The notes below the pieces were generated by a model. It had not been told where the DNA came from. It made no database searches and saw only the letters and a list, made by a program, of their open reading frames with translations. 64,000 nucleotides of DNA from positions 1,054,001 to 1,118,000 of the forward strand of contig JADJJH010000002.1 in assembly GCA_016706595.1 (NCBI GenBank), written 5' to 3'. Positions within the stretch are counted from its first letter, which is position 1. Each line of letters starts with the position of its first letter. Below are positions 18,001 to 25,357 of this stretch, piece after piece. A program made the position numbers and the translations under genes. The stretch comes from Bacteroidota bacterium (lineage in GTDB: Bacteria; Bacteroidota; Bacteroidia; Chitinophagales; Chitinophagaceae).

Positions 18001-18293
18001 AAAGCATTTTGGTATAAATGAAAGTATACGAAGGTAAGCGTATCGGGCGAGTTATTCCAGTAGGTAAGTTCTTCACTTGCAGATATAATATTTGTTCGCT
18101 CGTCGATATTAGCCTTAATTTTATAAGCTACATCTTGTTGCCAATAGGCGGCATTTGGTTTGCGATTTTGCCAATACATTTTATTCTGGCTATTCCGATA
18201 AGCATTGTCGTTATAGGTTTGGGAATAGCATGCTGCGTTATGTAAAAGAATACAAAACAGCATACAACAAAAGTGAATGATTGAAATTTTCAT
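15006..18293 (-). CDS. M1-family metallopeptidase with C-terminal outer-membrane barrel-like domain
   Basis: This 1095-aa exported protein has a signal peptide (MKISIIHFCCMLFCILLHNAACYSQ) and an M1 aminopeptidase-like part. The zinc site is HEIGHNWFYG near residue 385, with the third ligand in RAALDEGF about 20 residues later; the upstream DANDGMEYPML replaces the classical GAMEN. After about residue 640 the sequence changes to alternating aromatic strands, as in outer-membrane barrels. Near residue 950 it has GGGLNLRGYNG, like the (V/L)RG(F/Y) signature of Omp85 proteins, and it ends in F. It is probably a surface-anchored protease, but no experiment supports this. It is much longer than ordinary M1 enzymes (about 600-870 aa). 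Confidence 0.85.
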   Translation of the reverse strand: MKISIIHFCCMLFCILLHNAACYSQTYNDNAYRNSQNKMYWQNRKPNAAYWQQDVAYKIKANIDERTNIISASEELTYWNNSPDTLTFVYFHLYQNAFTKGSYLEELHAANKQPIRNRGQYGNLGLGTTIDNIKVNGEPAIKELDNTVMKVYLNQPLLPGKSIQLAMLFKTYFDRGDHRRRMAIYNSFGNKHFNGVHWYPRICVYDKKKGWDTDQHLNKELYGDFGLFDVELTFANNYVVEATGVLQNANEVYAGGLREKLDIKNFANKPWNEAPSIITPYDSTKRKTWHYIGINVHDFAFTADPSYRIGETEWNGIKCIALVTEPHASRWQTAPSYVAKIIQTFSESFGMYEYLKMVAVDANDGMEYPMLTLDGGAEPDFHGLFMHEIGHNWFYGMIGNNETYRAALDEGFTQFITSYGLEKIDGSLMISSKEKNKFKAKYHIPLGTKDRTVYNRYMADAVRNTDKALNTHSNDFHSALGHENGYSNVYHKTATMLYNLQYLLGDELFLNAMKHYVAKWKIAHPYFEDFRESIIEYTHQDLNWFFDQWMETTKHIDYGILSVKKANETDVFKIKLKRYGDMQMPVDFTVTAKNKQQYNFTIPNTYFKKTSNHTQLLQWYGWDLLRPTYTATVKIPSGIKLVQIDTTNRLADIDMMDNYKRPNLKLAPESRIVRFDNFMNNANGWKKYTLYWRPDFWWNPIDGLKAGLHFDGNYFNTLRKVYGTVWLNTRMLSQLQYRSFEGESWWQNVSPIDYTIRYETPLKQISNKINWGLSSRFMDGFAKHSAYAYQNLNDKLQVNIEITSLYRKADTKRDYLLFKEEWSSYAGENNTANRTKENSYLQLQLNQSFNKPTGNGIGKLTLRAPLSYNYAYLQGELVNEKAWKKLNIRSRGCIRFGTGNDIPYESALFMQGANPEEMMENKFNRSQGFVPLSAGGFTTDALAEWHSGGGLNLRGYNGYYAIDNDDAGNLYINYKGRSGAAMNMEIEFDKYFKFRPKYLRDYLHLDAYLFGDAGAISRGKLNPSNIPDLNPVKAWSKLRADAGIGFALTIKKWGALEKVNPFTIRFDMPFFLSAPPAAQPEYLAFRWIVGVNRAF

Positions 18294-18313
18294 GCAGTAA
18301 AATTAGTTAATAA

Positions 18314-19107
18314 TTAATCGAGAGTGAAAACAATGGGCAGTGTAAATTTCGAATCAACTTTAGCGCCATTTTGTGTGCCGGGTTTCCAAAGTGGCATGTC
18401 TTTAATTACCCTTACAGCCTCTTCATCCAGTCCGAACCCTACCGCTTTAATAACTTTTACATCTTTTATTTTGCCTTCGTTTGTAATCGTAAATTCACAG
18501 ATGACCTTTCCTTGGATATTTTGTTCTAATGCAAGCCGCGGGTAAACAATATGTGTAGACAAATAATTCATAAGTGCTTCATCTCCTCCCGGAAATTCAG
18601 CTTCATGTTCAACAAAAACAAATGTGCTTTTATCTTTTCCAACACCGATTTGCAGATCTGGTCCGTTGTTTTCTTCTTTAGTTTCTGTCCACTTTAAGGT
18701 ATTTACTAAAGAGTCAATTTTTTTTCCAATGGTTTCAAGATACTTAGGGCCGCTTTCGCCATTTTTAATTGATTTCGGTTTGCCATTTACGGTAAAGGTA
18801 AAATTGAGTCGTGGCAAATCAGCAGCTATTGGTTTATAAACATTTTGCAATGAAAGAAGTTTATAGCCCGATATCTGTTTTATGAATTTCTGCATTTGTG
18901 AAACAGTAATTTTGGCCTCTCGTTTACCAATAAATTCAGTATTCTTTTTCCTTCGTAATATATCGCACCATTACTCATCAATTCAACAGTATACACCGGA
19001 CAACGTCCAAAGCATGCTGTTCGGTCCATTTTAAGATAGGTTATTTTATTTTGTGAGTTTGCACTTAAAACGAATACATTTAATAAAAGTAGTAGGTAAT
19101 ATTTCAT
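18314..19107 (-). CDS. DUF6438 + TonB C-terminal domain protein, frameshifted
   Basis: One gene appears split in two frames. The first frame (from 19107) has a signal peptide and a DUF6438-like start, MDRTACFGRCPVYTVELMSNGAIYYEGK. At the five-base A-run (plus-strand T-run 18945-18949) it leaves frame. The continuation in the other frame reads NTEFIGKREAKITVSQMQKF and leads into a TonB C-terminal domain (EAEFPGGDEALMNYLSTHI ... GLDEEAVRVIKDMPLWKPG), ending at 18314. Adding one A would restore a single protein of about 264 aa. TonB-type C-terminal domains contact outer-membrane receptors, though there is no TonB membrane anchor here. A short stand-alone TonB-domain protein from the ATG at 18895 is the alternative. 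Confidence 0.75.
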
Positions 19108-19128
19108 TTTGTACGAATTTATATTTTA

Positions 19129-19169
19129 TAATAACTTTTCTAAAGTTAGTGACTTTAGAAAAGTTATTA
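19129..19169. promoter_or_regulatory. Perfect 18-bp inverted repeat between divergent genes, upstream of RAYT
   Basis: TAATAACTTTTCTAAAGT (19129-19146) and ACTTTAGAAAAGTTATTA (19152-19169) pair perfectly around the five-base loop TAGTG. A further half site, TAGAAAAGTT, follows at 19181-19190. The palindrome lies between the DUF6438 gene (leftward) and the RAYT gene (rightward). It could be an operator, a hairpin recognised by the transposase, or part of a shared control region. Confidence 0.7.
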
Positions 19170-19222
19170 ATATAATTTTTTAGAAAAGTTAAAATAATAC
19201 AATACTTTTCAATTACCAAATC

Positions 19223-19894
19223 ATGTTGCAGCAAAATACAATATATCATATGTATAACCATGCGAATGGAGATGATAATTTGTTTCGAAGCCAAGAAAAT
19301 TATCAATTTTTTTTAAACAAAATGGCTTGTCATTTAATTCCTTTTGTTGAGCTGTATGCGTATTGTTTAATGCCAAATCATTTTCATCTGCTTCTGAAAA
19401 TTAAGAATTTCGATGATGTAGTTTCTTTTTATGAACATGCAATTTCTTCAAGCGATTTACATGCTATAGAAATGAATGATTTGCAAGTGAAGCTAAATAA
19501 GCTTATTCTTATGCAGATGTCCGAAAATTTTCAATTTTCATATTCTTTGTATGTCTCAAAGCAATTCTCTAATTTATTTAGTAGCTATACACAAGCCTTT
19601 AATAAGCTCTATAAAAGAAGAGGTTCATTATTTATTAAAAATTTTAAGCGAAAAGAAGTTGACTCACTTTCTTACTTTAAAAAGGTTTTGGTTTATATAC
19701 ATAAGAACCCAATGCATCATGGCTTTGTTTCTAATTTCGAAAATTGGAATTGGCATTCATATCACTTGTTGATGTCAGGCAAATCGGAATTATTGAATGT
19801 GCAGGAAGTTATGAAACATTTTGTCGATCTAGATGAATTCTCGAAATTTCACTACCAATATGGCAATCAATTTGAAGTTGACATGTTTGAATAA
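19223..19894 (+). CDS. REP-associated tyrosine transposase (RAYT, Y1/HUH family)
   Basis: This 223-aa protein belongs to the single-strand DNA transposases of the IS200/Y1 superfamily, RAYT branch. The N-terminal IYHMYNHANGDDNLFRSQENYQFFL and the metal-binding HUH motif in CLMPNHFHLLLK (residues about 48-59) are typical. The second half contains the basic stretch KLYKRRGSLFIKNFKRKEV and YIHKNPMHHGF, where the catalytic Tyr region lies. RAYTs act on palindromic REP sequences in other bacteria; several palindrome families occur around this gene. It is intact, so it may still be active. Confidence 0.9.
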   Translation: MLQQNTIYHMYNHANGDDNLFRSQENYQFFLNKMACHLIPFVELYAYCLMPNHFHLLLKIKNFDDVVSFYEHAISSSDLHAIEMNDLQVKLNKLILMQMSENFQFSYSLYVSKQFSNLFSSYTQAFNKLYKRRGSLFIKNFKRKEVDSLSYFKKVLVYIHKNPMHHGFVSNFENWNWHSYHLLMSGKSELLNVQEVMKHFVDLDEFSKFHYQYGNQFEVDMFE

Positions 19895-19946
19895 TTACTT
19901 TATCATGTTAATATTTCTTGATGCTTGTGGTGTTTTCATTTTCCTA

Positions 19947-19975
19947 TTGTGGCTCAAAAGTTTTTTGTACATTTG
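19947..19975 (+). promoter_or_regulatory. Promoter of ruvB, likely leaderless
   Basis: TTG at 19947-19949 and TACATTTG at 19968-19975 are 18 bases apart, close to the Bacteroidota TTTG-N19-TAnnTTTG form. The ruvB ATG begins six bases after the -7 element, where transcription is expected to start, so the mRNA would have almost no leader. Confidence 0.6.
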
Positions 19976-19981
19976 ACACCC

Positions 19982-21010
19982 ATGGCAAATCCGAATTTAC
20001 AAGCAGAATTGAATGATCAGGGTCCTGAAAAGGAGTTCGAAAATAGTATACGGCCATCCAGTATGCACGAGTTTTCTGGTCAGCAAGAGCTGATTGAAAA
20101 CTTAAGCATTTTTATTCGAGCTGCAAACCAAAGAGGCGAAGCCTTAGATCATGTTTTGTTTCATGGACCTCCCGGATTGGGCAAAACTACCTTGTCGCGA
20201 ATTGTTGCTAATGAATTGGGCGTAAATATTAAAGAAACCAGTGGGCCTGTAATTGAAAAGCCAGCCGACCTTGCAGGATTACTGACCAGTCTAGAAACAA
20301 GAGATGTTTTATTTATCGATGAAATTCATAGGTTAGGTACTGTGGTGGAAGAATATTTATATGCCGCCATGGAGGATTATAAAATTGATATCATGATTGA
20401 TAGCGGTCCGAATGCGAGAAGTATACAAATTGCTTTGAACCCATTTACTTTAGTAGGTGCAACTACACGTTCGGGTTTATTAACGGCACCATTACTATCA
20501 CGCTTCGGTATTAAATCGCGTTTGAATTATTATACCCTCGATGTACTCGATAAAATTGTTTCTCGAAGTGCCGGTTTATTAAACGTAAAAATAACCAGTG
20601 ACGCCTCTCGTGAAATAGCGCGTAGAAGCCGAGGTACACCACGTATCGCCAACGGATTATTACGAAGAATGCGTGATTTTGCCCAAATACTTGGCAATGG
20701 TGTTATCGATTTAGGTATTTCGGAACATGGCTTAAAAGCTTTAAAAGTTGATGCACATGGGTTAGATGAAATGGATAATAAAATTTTATTGACGCTTATT
20801 GAAAAATTTAAAGGCGGACCGGTTGGTATTAATAATATTGCTACAGCCGTTGGTGAAGAAAGCGGTACTATCGAAGAAGTGTATGAACCTTTTTTAATTC
20901 AAGAAGGTTATATTTTACGAACCCCTCGCGGACGAGAAGCTACAGAGAAAGCGTATAAGCATTTGAACTTGGGCAATAAATGGCAAGCCGGAAGTGGTAG
21001 TTTGTTTTAA
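19982..21010 (+). CDS. ruvB: Holliday junction branch migration helicase RuvB
   Basis: RuvB is the hexameric AAA+ motor that drives branch migration with RuvA. The 342-aa protein has Walker A HGPPGLGKTTLS, Walker B LFIDEIHRL, sensor 1 LVGATTRSGLLTAPL with the arginine-finger region SRFGI, and the C-terminal winged helix ending in PRGREATEKAYKHL. The ATG at 19982 gives the normal family start. The frame is open upstream to 19925 but that part overlaps the promoter. Confidence 0.97.
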   Translation: MANPNLQAELNDQGPEKEFENSIRPSSMHEFSGQQELIENLSIFIRAANQRGEALDHVLFHGPPGLGKTTLSRIVANELGVNIKETSGPVIEKPADLAGLLTSLETRDVLFIDEIHRLGTVVEEYLYAAMEDYKIDIMIDSGPNARSIQIALNPFTLVGATTRSGLLTAPLLSRFGIKSRLNYYTLDVLDKIVSRSAGLLNVKITSDASREIARRSRGTPRIANGLLRRMRDFAQILGNGVIDLGISEHGLKALKVDAHGLDEMDNKILLTLIEKFKGGPVGINNIATAVGEESGTIEEVYEPFLIQEGYILRTPRGREATEKAYKHLNLGNKWQAGSGSLF

Positions 21011-21332
21011 GGAGTTTTAGATGTGCGCTATATTTTTTGTATCCTGACATCCAATTCCTACCGTCTAATCGCTGCAATAATTATTTCGCTCAAGGGCTGC
21101 CGGATTGAGCGATTATACCTTGAAGTATGAAAGGATATAAGCGAAAGCCGGAACTTAAGTCGAGCAAGGTTACTATGCCGATAGCCCCAAAAAATTTATG
21201 ACTAGAAAACTTTTCTTTCATTAACGAGCAAACCCCGCATTTACGAATTCACCAATTTACGAATTCACCAATTGTCAAATTCTCCCATCAGCACATCCGA
21301 TAGCTATCGGATCACATTCGCACATTCGCACT
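21011..21332. repeat. Intergenic region: AAGGGCTGC...ATAGCCCC element copy 2 (21092-21188) and short tandem repeats (21225-21332)
   Basis: The element at 21092-21188 has the same ends and nearly the same length as the one at 11054-11154. After it come TTTACGAATTCACCAA units in tandem, then TCAGCACATC, then an 18-bp palindrome ATCCGATAGCTATCGGAT (21295-21312), then CACATTCGCACATTCGCAC. The array runs up to the M42 peptidase stop codon. No gene is seen. Confidence 0.65.
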
Positions 21333-22433
21333 TTACAAATACTGATAGTTCGTCTTGGGTGTTAATTTTAAAAGCACTTCATACATCAGTTTGATACAAT
21401 GTTCAACATCATGTTTATGAACGGTTTCCACAGTAGTATGCATATAACGTAAAGGCAAAGATATTAGGGCACTGGGTACGCCACCATTGCTAAAGGCAAA
21501 TGCATCAGTATCGGTTCCGGTAAATCGCGAGGCAGCTTGTAATTGATGTGGAATTTTATTTTTCTTGGCGGTATCTAAAATGATATCTAATAAGATATTA
21601 TGAACGGCAGGTGCGTAAGAAATGACCGGTCCGGCCCCACAACTTGCTTCGCCTTGTGCGGCTTTACTCATCATGGGTGTGGTTGTGTCGTGAGTAACAT
21701 CAGTGCAAATAGCCACATTAGGTTTTATTCGTTGCGCAATCATGGTGGCGCCATTTAATCCAACTTCTTCTTGCACTGAGTTTACGATATATAACCCAAA
21801 AGGAAGTTTCTTTTTGTTTTCTTTTAATAATCTGGCAACTTCAGCAATCATAATGCCCCCCATTCGGTTATCGTGTGCACGTGCTATCCAATAACCATTA
21901 TTGCCTTCTTCAAAACCTTCGGTAAACGTACAAACGCAACCTACATGTATGCCCAGTTCTTCAACCTCTTTTTTGTTTTTACAATGCACATCAATCCATA
22001 TCGTTTCAATTTCGGGTTTCTTTTCGGTTTGTGGTGTGCGAACATGAATAGCAGGCCATCCAAAGACACCACGCACTACACCTTTTTTTGTATGAATATT
22101 TACTCTTTTCGACGGGGCAATTTGATGGTCGCTTCCTCCGTTTCTGCAAACATGAATAAAGCCATCTGAAGTTATATATTTCACATACCAACTAATTTCA
22201 TCGGCATGAGCTTCAATCACTACTTTGTATGGCGCATCCGGATTAATGATACCAACGGCAGTTCCATACGGGTCAACCATGTGTGTATCAATATAAGGCT
22301 TCAAATACTCGAGCCATATTTTTTGCCCGCTAGCCTCATAGCCTGTCGGTGATGCATTGTTTAAATACGTTTTTATAAACTCAAGTGAACTTTCTTTAAA
22401 GAATTCTTTTTTTGCAGATTTTGCCTTAGCCAT
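21333..22433 (-). CDS. M42-family metallopeptidase (glutamyl aminopeptidase-like)
   Basis: This 366-aa cytoplasmic protein belongs to the M42 family, which forms large tetrahedral aminopeptidase particles with two zinc ions. Visible features are SPTGYE near the start, the first ligand region IEAHADEISW, the ARAHDNRMGG segment, the catalytic Glu pair in NSVQEEVGLNG, the CTDVTHD ligand, and the C-terminal RYMHTTVETVHKHD with a ligand His. Length is typical. It is a single gene, bordered downstream by short tandem repeats. Confidence 0.94.
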   Translation of the reverse strand: MAKAKSAKKEFFKESSLEFIKTYLNNASPTGYEASGQKIWLEYLKPYIDTHMVDPYGTAVGIINPDAPYKVVIEAHADEISWYVKYITSDGFIHVCRNGGSDHQIAPSKRVNIHTKKGVVRGVFGWPAIHVRTPQTEKKPEIETIWIDVHCKNKKEVEELGIHVGCVCTFTEGFEEGNNGYWIARAHDNRMGGIMIAEVARLLKENKKKLPFGLYIVNSVQEEVGLNGATMIAQRIKPNVAICTDVTHDTTTPMMSKAAQGEASCGAGPVISYAPAVHNILLDIILDTAKKNKIPHQLQAASRFTGTDTDAFAFSNGGVPSALISLPLRYMHTTVETVHKHDVEHCIKLMYEVLLKLTPKTNYQYL

Positions 22434-22879
22434 ATTGATATGTTTGAAGGCAACGAATGTAATATAAAAATTAGATTTGTTTTGGATTTTAGAGTGTCCA
22501 TCTGTGAAAATGCACCAAGTGACGAACTTTATTTGTAATTGCTATGAATCTCACTAAAGTTTATTTGAATGCACTTCCATAGAGGATAATTCATTCTTGA
22601 AGGCCTATGGAAAATAGCGTTAAAAAATGATCGAAATGAGGCGCAAAAAATACCTTTGTCCGAGTAAGTATAGCCAAATGAAGCGTGGCACGAGTTTAGG
22701 TATTTTAAGCCGAATGAAAATCATTTTAGCTATTTTTCATGAGCCTTGACTTTTTTGTTTCTTTTTGTGTCAAGACAAAAAGAAAAGAATATTAAGGTGA
22801 CGAAGATTGATATAGCTTAACGGATTGTCATTATGAATAGAAATGAACATGAAAAATTGATATCAATCAAAGACAAGAT
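22434..22879. repeat. Intergenic region with nested palindromic element, copy 6 (22601-22748), and a T-rich hairpin (22759-22786)
   Basis: The outer arms AAGGCCTATGGAAAATAGC (22601-22619) and GCTATTTTTCATGAGCCTT (22730-22748) pair with three mismatches; AATGAT/ATCATT and AAATACCT/AGGTATTT continue the stem inside. The core GAGTAAGTATAGCCAAATGA is a diverged form of the family core. Directly after it TTTCTTTTTGT and ACAAAAAGAAA form a second hairpin. The rest of the gap has no visible gene. Confidence 0.65.
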
Positions 22880-23407
22880 TTAGCCAATAACACTTTCTTG
22901 CTTTAAAAATTGGTCAAGCTGGTCAAATGTAGCTTGGAAACCAGATTTTAATATGTCAATAGAAGCCTCGAATGTTGCTATTTCAATTTCTGTTGCTTGA
23001 AAGGGAATGGCTGAAAAATGAATGGTAGTTATTTGATCATCAGTGTGAAAGTTAATAGTGTTCAATATTTCAGCTGGCCAATTGGGCGAAATAGGATGAC
23101 GTGTAATTTGCCCTTGCTCGTCTGAAAAATGAACAGTGAAAACAATTTTTTCATGAGGTGCAATTTCTCGATAAGTAAACTTTCCCCATGATTCATAGCC
23201 TTCTGGAGATTTAATTCCGTAATGAAAAAAACCATCTACTTTAAAATCCATACTTGCCGAAAATATACTTAATGATTTAGGAATCCACCATTGTATGATT
23301 TGTTCCATTTCGGTAAAGGCTTCCCAAACTTTTTGGATAGGCGCATGTATGGAATGGGTAAGTTCAAAATGTTGCATGTACTGTATAATTTTGCCGAAGA
23401 TATTCAT
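22880..23407 (-). CDS. SRPBCC (AHSA1-like) domain protein
   Basis: This protein of up to 175 aa has the START/Bet v1-like fold of the activator-of-Hsp90-ATPase-like group. The segments FELTHSIHAPIQKVWEAFTE, IIQWWIP, GKFTYREIAPHEKIVFTVHF and the last helix SIDILKSGFQATFDQLDQFL are typical. These domains bind hydrophobic ligands; the ligand is unknown. An internal ATG at 23377 (MQHFEL) is a likely alternative start since the domain begins there. Confidence 0.8.
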   Translation of the reverse strand: MNIFGKIIQYMQHFELTHSIHAPIQKVWEAFTEMEQIIQWWIPKSLSIFSASMDFKVDGFFHYGIKSPEGYESWGKFTYREIAPHEKIVFTVHFSDEQGQITRHPISPNWPAEILNTINFHTDDQITTIHFSAIPFQATEIEIATFEASIDILKSGFQATFDQLDQFLKQESVIG

Positions 23408-23463
23408 TTTCAGAAAGCTTGCATTTTTTTAATTTAAATGGAAAGGATTTGAAATCCATATTT

Positions 23464-23607
23464 AGTGTCTGCAAGAAAACTAATGTGCCTGATAAGGAAA
23501 GGTCAAGTTCAAGGCTTGCGAAGCAAAAAAAAAATAGAGTTTACTTGGGTAAATGACATTTTTTTTTGCAAGCATAACGCAGAAATTGGCGTTTTCTTGC
23601 AGGCACT
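23464..23607. repeat. Nested palindromic element, copy 7
   Basis: The outer arms AGTGTCTGCAAGAAAAC (23464-23480) and GTTTTCTTGCAGGCACT (23591-23607) pair over 17 bases with one mismatch. The core GAGTTTACTTGGGTAAATGA is flanked by A-rich and T-rich arms with GC at the base. The flanks TCAAGTTCAAGGC and AACGCAGAAAT are nearly the same as in copy 1, so the two form a subfamily. Confidence 0.85.
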
Positions 23608-23611
23608 ATTT

Positions 23612-23731
23612 AGGGCTAGCTCATAAATTTGAGAGTGCGTTATATGTGAGGCGGGGTTGATGAAGCTATATATTCATATTGCGATTCAGACCCAACGAAA
23701 CAGATGGCGTGCTATCGAGTTTATGAGCCCT
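23612..23731. repeat. Inverted-repeat element AGGGCT...AGCCCT
   Basis: AGGGCTAGCTCATAAATTTGA at the left pairs with TCGAGTTTATGAGCCCT at the right, with a small bulge. The 80 bases inside hold further weak pairing. It begins four bases after palindromic copy 7 and may be a separate family. The rest of the gap up to 23833 holds nothing clear. Confidence 0.5.
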
Positions 23732-23833
23732 ATTTACAATTCGATAAGAATACCGCATAGTTGCATAATCAAATAATTGTATACTTTTGGTTTCAAATTT
23801 AAAAACCTTAATAATCATCTTAATTCAAATGGT

Positions 23834-24283
23834 ATGAAAACAAATGTCTTTCCCTTTTTCATCGTTATATTTTTAAGTTTACTAACTCAAGTAAGCTTTG
23901 CTCAGCAAAATAGTAAAGATCAATTGGTAGCCGAAATCAATCAACTTCTGAAATCCGAAAAAATGTGGGATTATGAATCGCTAGCGGTTGAAAATTCAGG
24001 CACACTCAAGCATATTATTTGTTTAAATCCCGAATGTAATCCATATATCAGTTGGGATTTTTATATCAAAAATGTAAAGCCCGTAAAGCTTGGCAAAATG
24101 GATGATTATGTTACCATTGATTTTGCATGTAATGAAGCAGATTGTATCATCCCTCCGGGTTATGTGCAAGGTGGACGATATGAAATGAAAAAAGAATTGC
24201 AGTTCATCATTAAAGATAAAAAGGCTGGAGAACTTATTGTAAAAAAACTCAATGAATTACAATTGATGAATTTTGATAAATAG
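23834..24283 (+). CDS. Secreted protein of unknown function
   Basis: This 149-aa protein has a signal peptide (MKTNVFPFFIVIFLSLLTQVSFAQ) and a small mature domain with four Cys, in HIICLNPECNPYISWDFYI and FACNEADCIIPPG, probably forming disulfides. I do not recognise the family. The ATG at 23834 is chosen since the 19 codons upstream lack a signal and look non-coding. It is followed by the prohibitin-like gene 44 bases later, probably a separate cytoplasmic-membrane function. Confidence 0.65.
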   Translation: MKTNVFPFFIVIFLSLLTQVSFAQQNSKDQLVAEINQLLKSEKMWDYESLAVENSGTLKHIICLNPECNPYISWDFYIKNVKPVKLGKMDDYVTIDFACNEADCIIPPGYVQGGRYEMKKELQFIIKDKKAGELIVKKLNELQLMNFDK

Positions 24284-24327
24284 TTCCTACCTTTCAATCT
24301 GTATTTCTTTCAAATAACCCCCAATCT

Positions 24328-25239
24328 ATGTTTTTACTCATCTTAGGAATCGTATTGCTTTTATTTTCTACCCGTATTCCTTTACAGCAGACTAATATCC
24401 CAAATGTTGCAAAACTTCAAAAGGGAATTAAACTAGTTGGCATTTTATTAATTCTTGTTGGCATTTTAAGTACGAGTGTAAAACAAATTGATGCCGGACA
24501 TATTGGCGTGCAATCACTTTTTGGAAAAATTCAATCGAGAGTTTTGTATAGTGGTTTAAATATTGTAAATCCGTTAGTCGAAGTAAAAGAAGTAGACGTA
24601 AGAACCCAGAATTATACGATGAGTGGGGTGCATGATGAAGGAACCAAGGAAGGAGATGATGCCATTAGAGTATTAACTAAAGATGGTTTGGAAGTTACCA
24701 TAGATTTGTCGGTACTGTTTAGAGTGAATGATAAACAAGCTACTCGATTAGTTCAAGAGATAGGATTGGAATATGAGGACAAAATTATTCGACCGGTTAC
24801 ACGAACTAAAATTCGCGACAATGCAGTTTATTATGATGCCATTGAATTATACTCTACTCGAAGAGATGAATTTCAAAATAGGATTTTTAAAGGCATCGAT
24901 GATGAATTTGTAAAACGTGGTTTGATATTGGAAAATTTATTAGTTCGAAATATCGCTTTACCACAGGCAGTTAAACTTACCATTGAAAGTAAAATTAATG
25001 CCGAACAAGATGCGCAAAAAATGCAGTTTGTATTGCAAAAAGAAAAACAAGAAGCTGAACGTAAAAGGGTAGAGGCTCAAGGTATTGCCGATTATCAACG
25101 AATTATTAATGAAGGCTTAACCGACAAGCAACTGCGTTACGAACAAATTAAGGCGTACAAAGAACTTTCACTTTCTGAAAATGCGAAAGTGATAATTATG
25201 CCTGAAAAAAGTGGCAATGTAATTATTGATGCGAAGTAG
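24328..25239 (+). CDS. Prohibitin-like SPFH domain membrane protein
   Basis: This 303-aa protein has two N-terminal membrane segments (residues 1-14 and 34-49) followed by an SPFH/band 7 domain: GHIGVQSLFGKIQ, DVRTQNYTMSG, TKDGLEVTIDLSVLFRV. The C-terminal half is a coiled coil rich in K, E and Q (QDAQKMQFVLQKEKQEAERKRVEAQG), typical for prohibitins, which form ring complexes in membranes and modulate membrane proteases. The short C-terminal end IIMPEKSGNVIIDAK is family-like. Confidence 0.88.
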   Translation: MFLLILGIVLLLFSTRIPLQQTNIPNVAKLQKGIKLVGILLILVGILSTSVKQIDAGHIGVQSLFGKIQSRVLYSGLNIVNPLVEVKEVDVRTQNYTMSGVHDEGTKEGDDAIRVLTKDGLEVTIDLSVLFRVNDKQATRLVQEIGLEYEDKIIRPVTRTKIRDNAVYYDAIELYSTRRDEFQNRIFKGIDDEFVKRGLILENLLVRNIALPQAVKLTIESKINAEQDAQKMQFVLQKEKQEAERKRVEAQGIADYQRIINEGLTDKQLRYEQIKAYKELSLSENAKVIIMPEKSGNVIIDAK

Positions 25240-25357
25240 GGCATGCGCTTTTAAGTTTTAAGATAAATCTTGGATTTCCCCTCCTTAGCGTAGTAGGGGC
25301 AGGTAATTATTATAAAGTAATTTATCTTGTAAAACAACTAGTCAATGAGTTTTAGAC

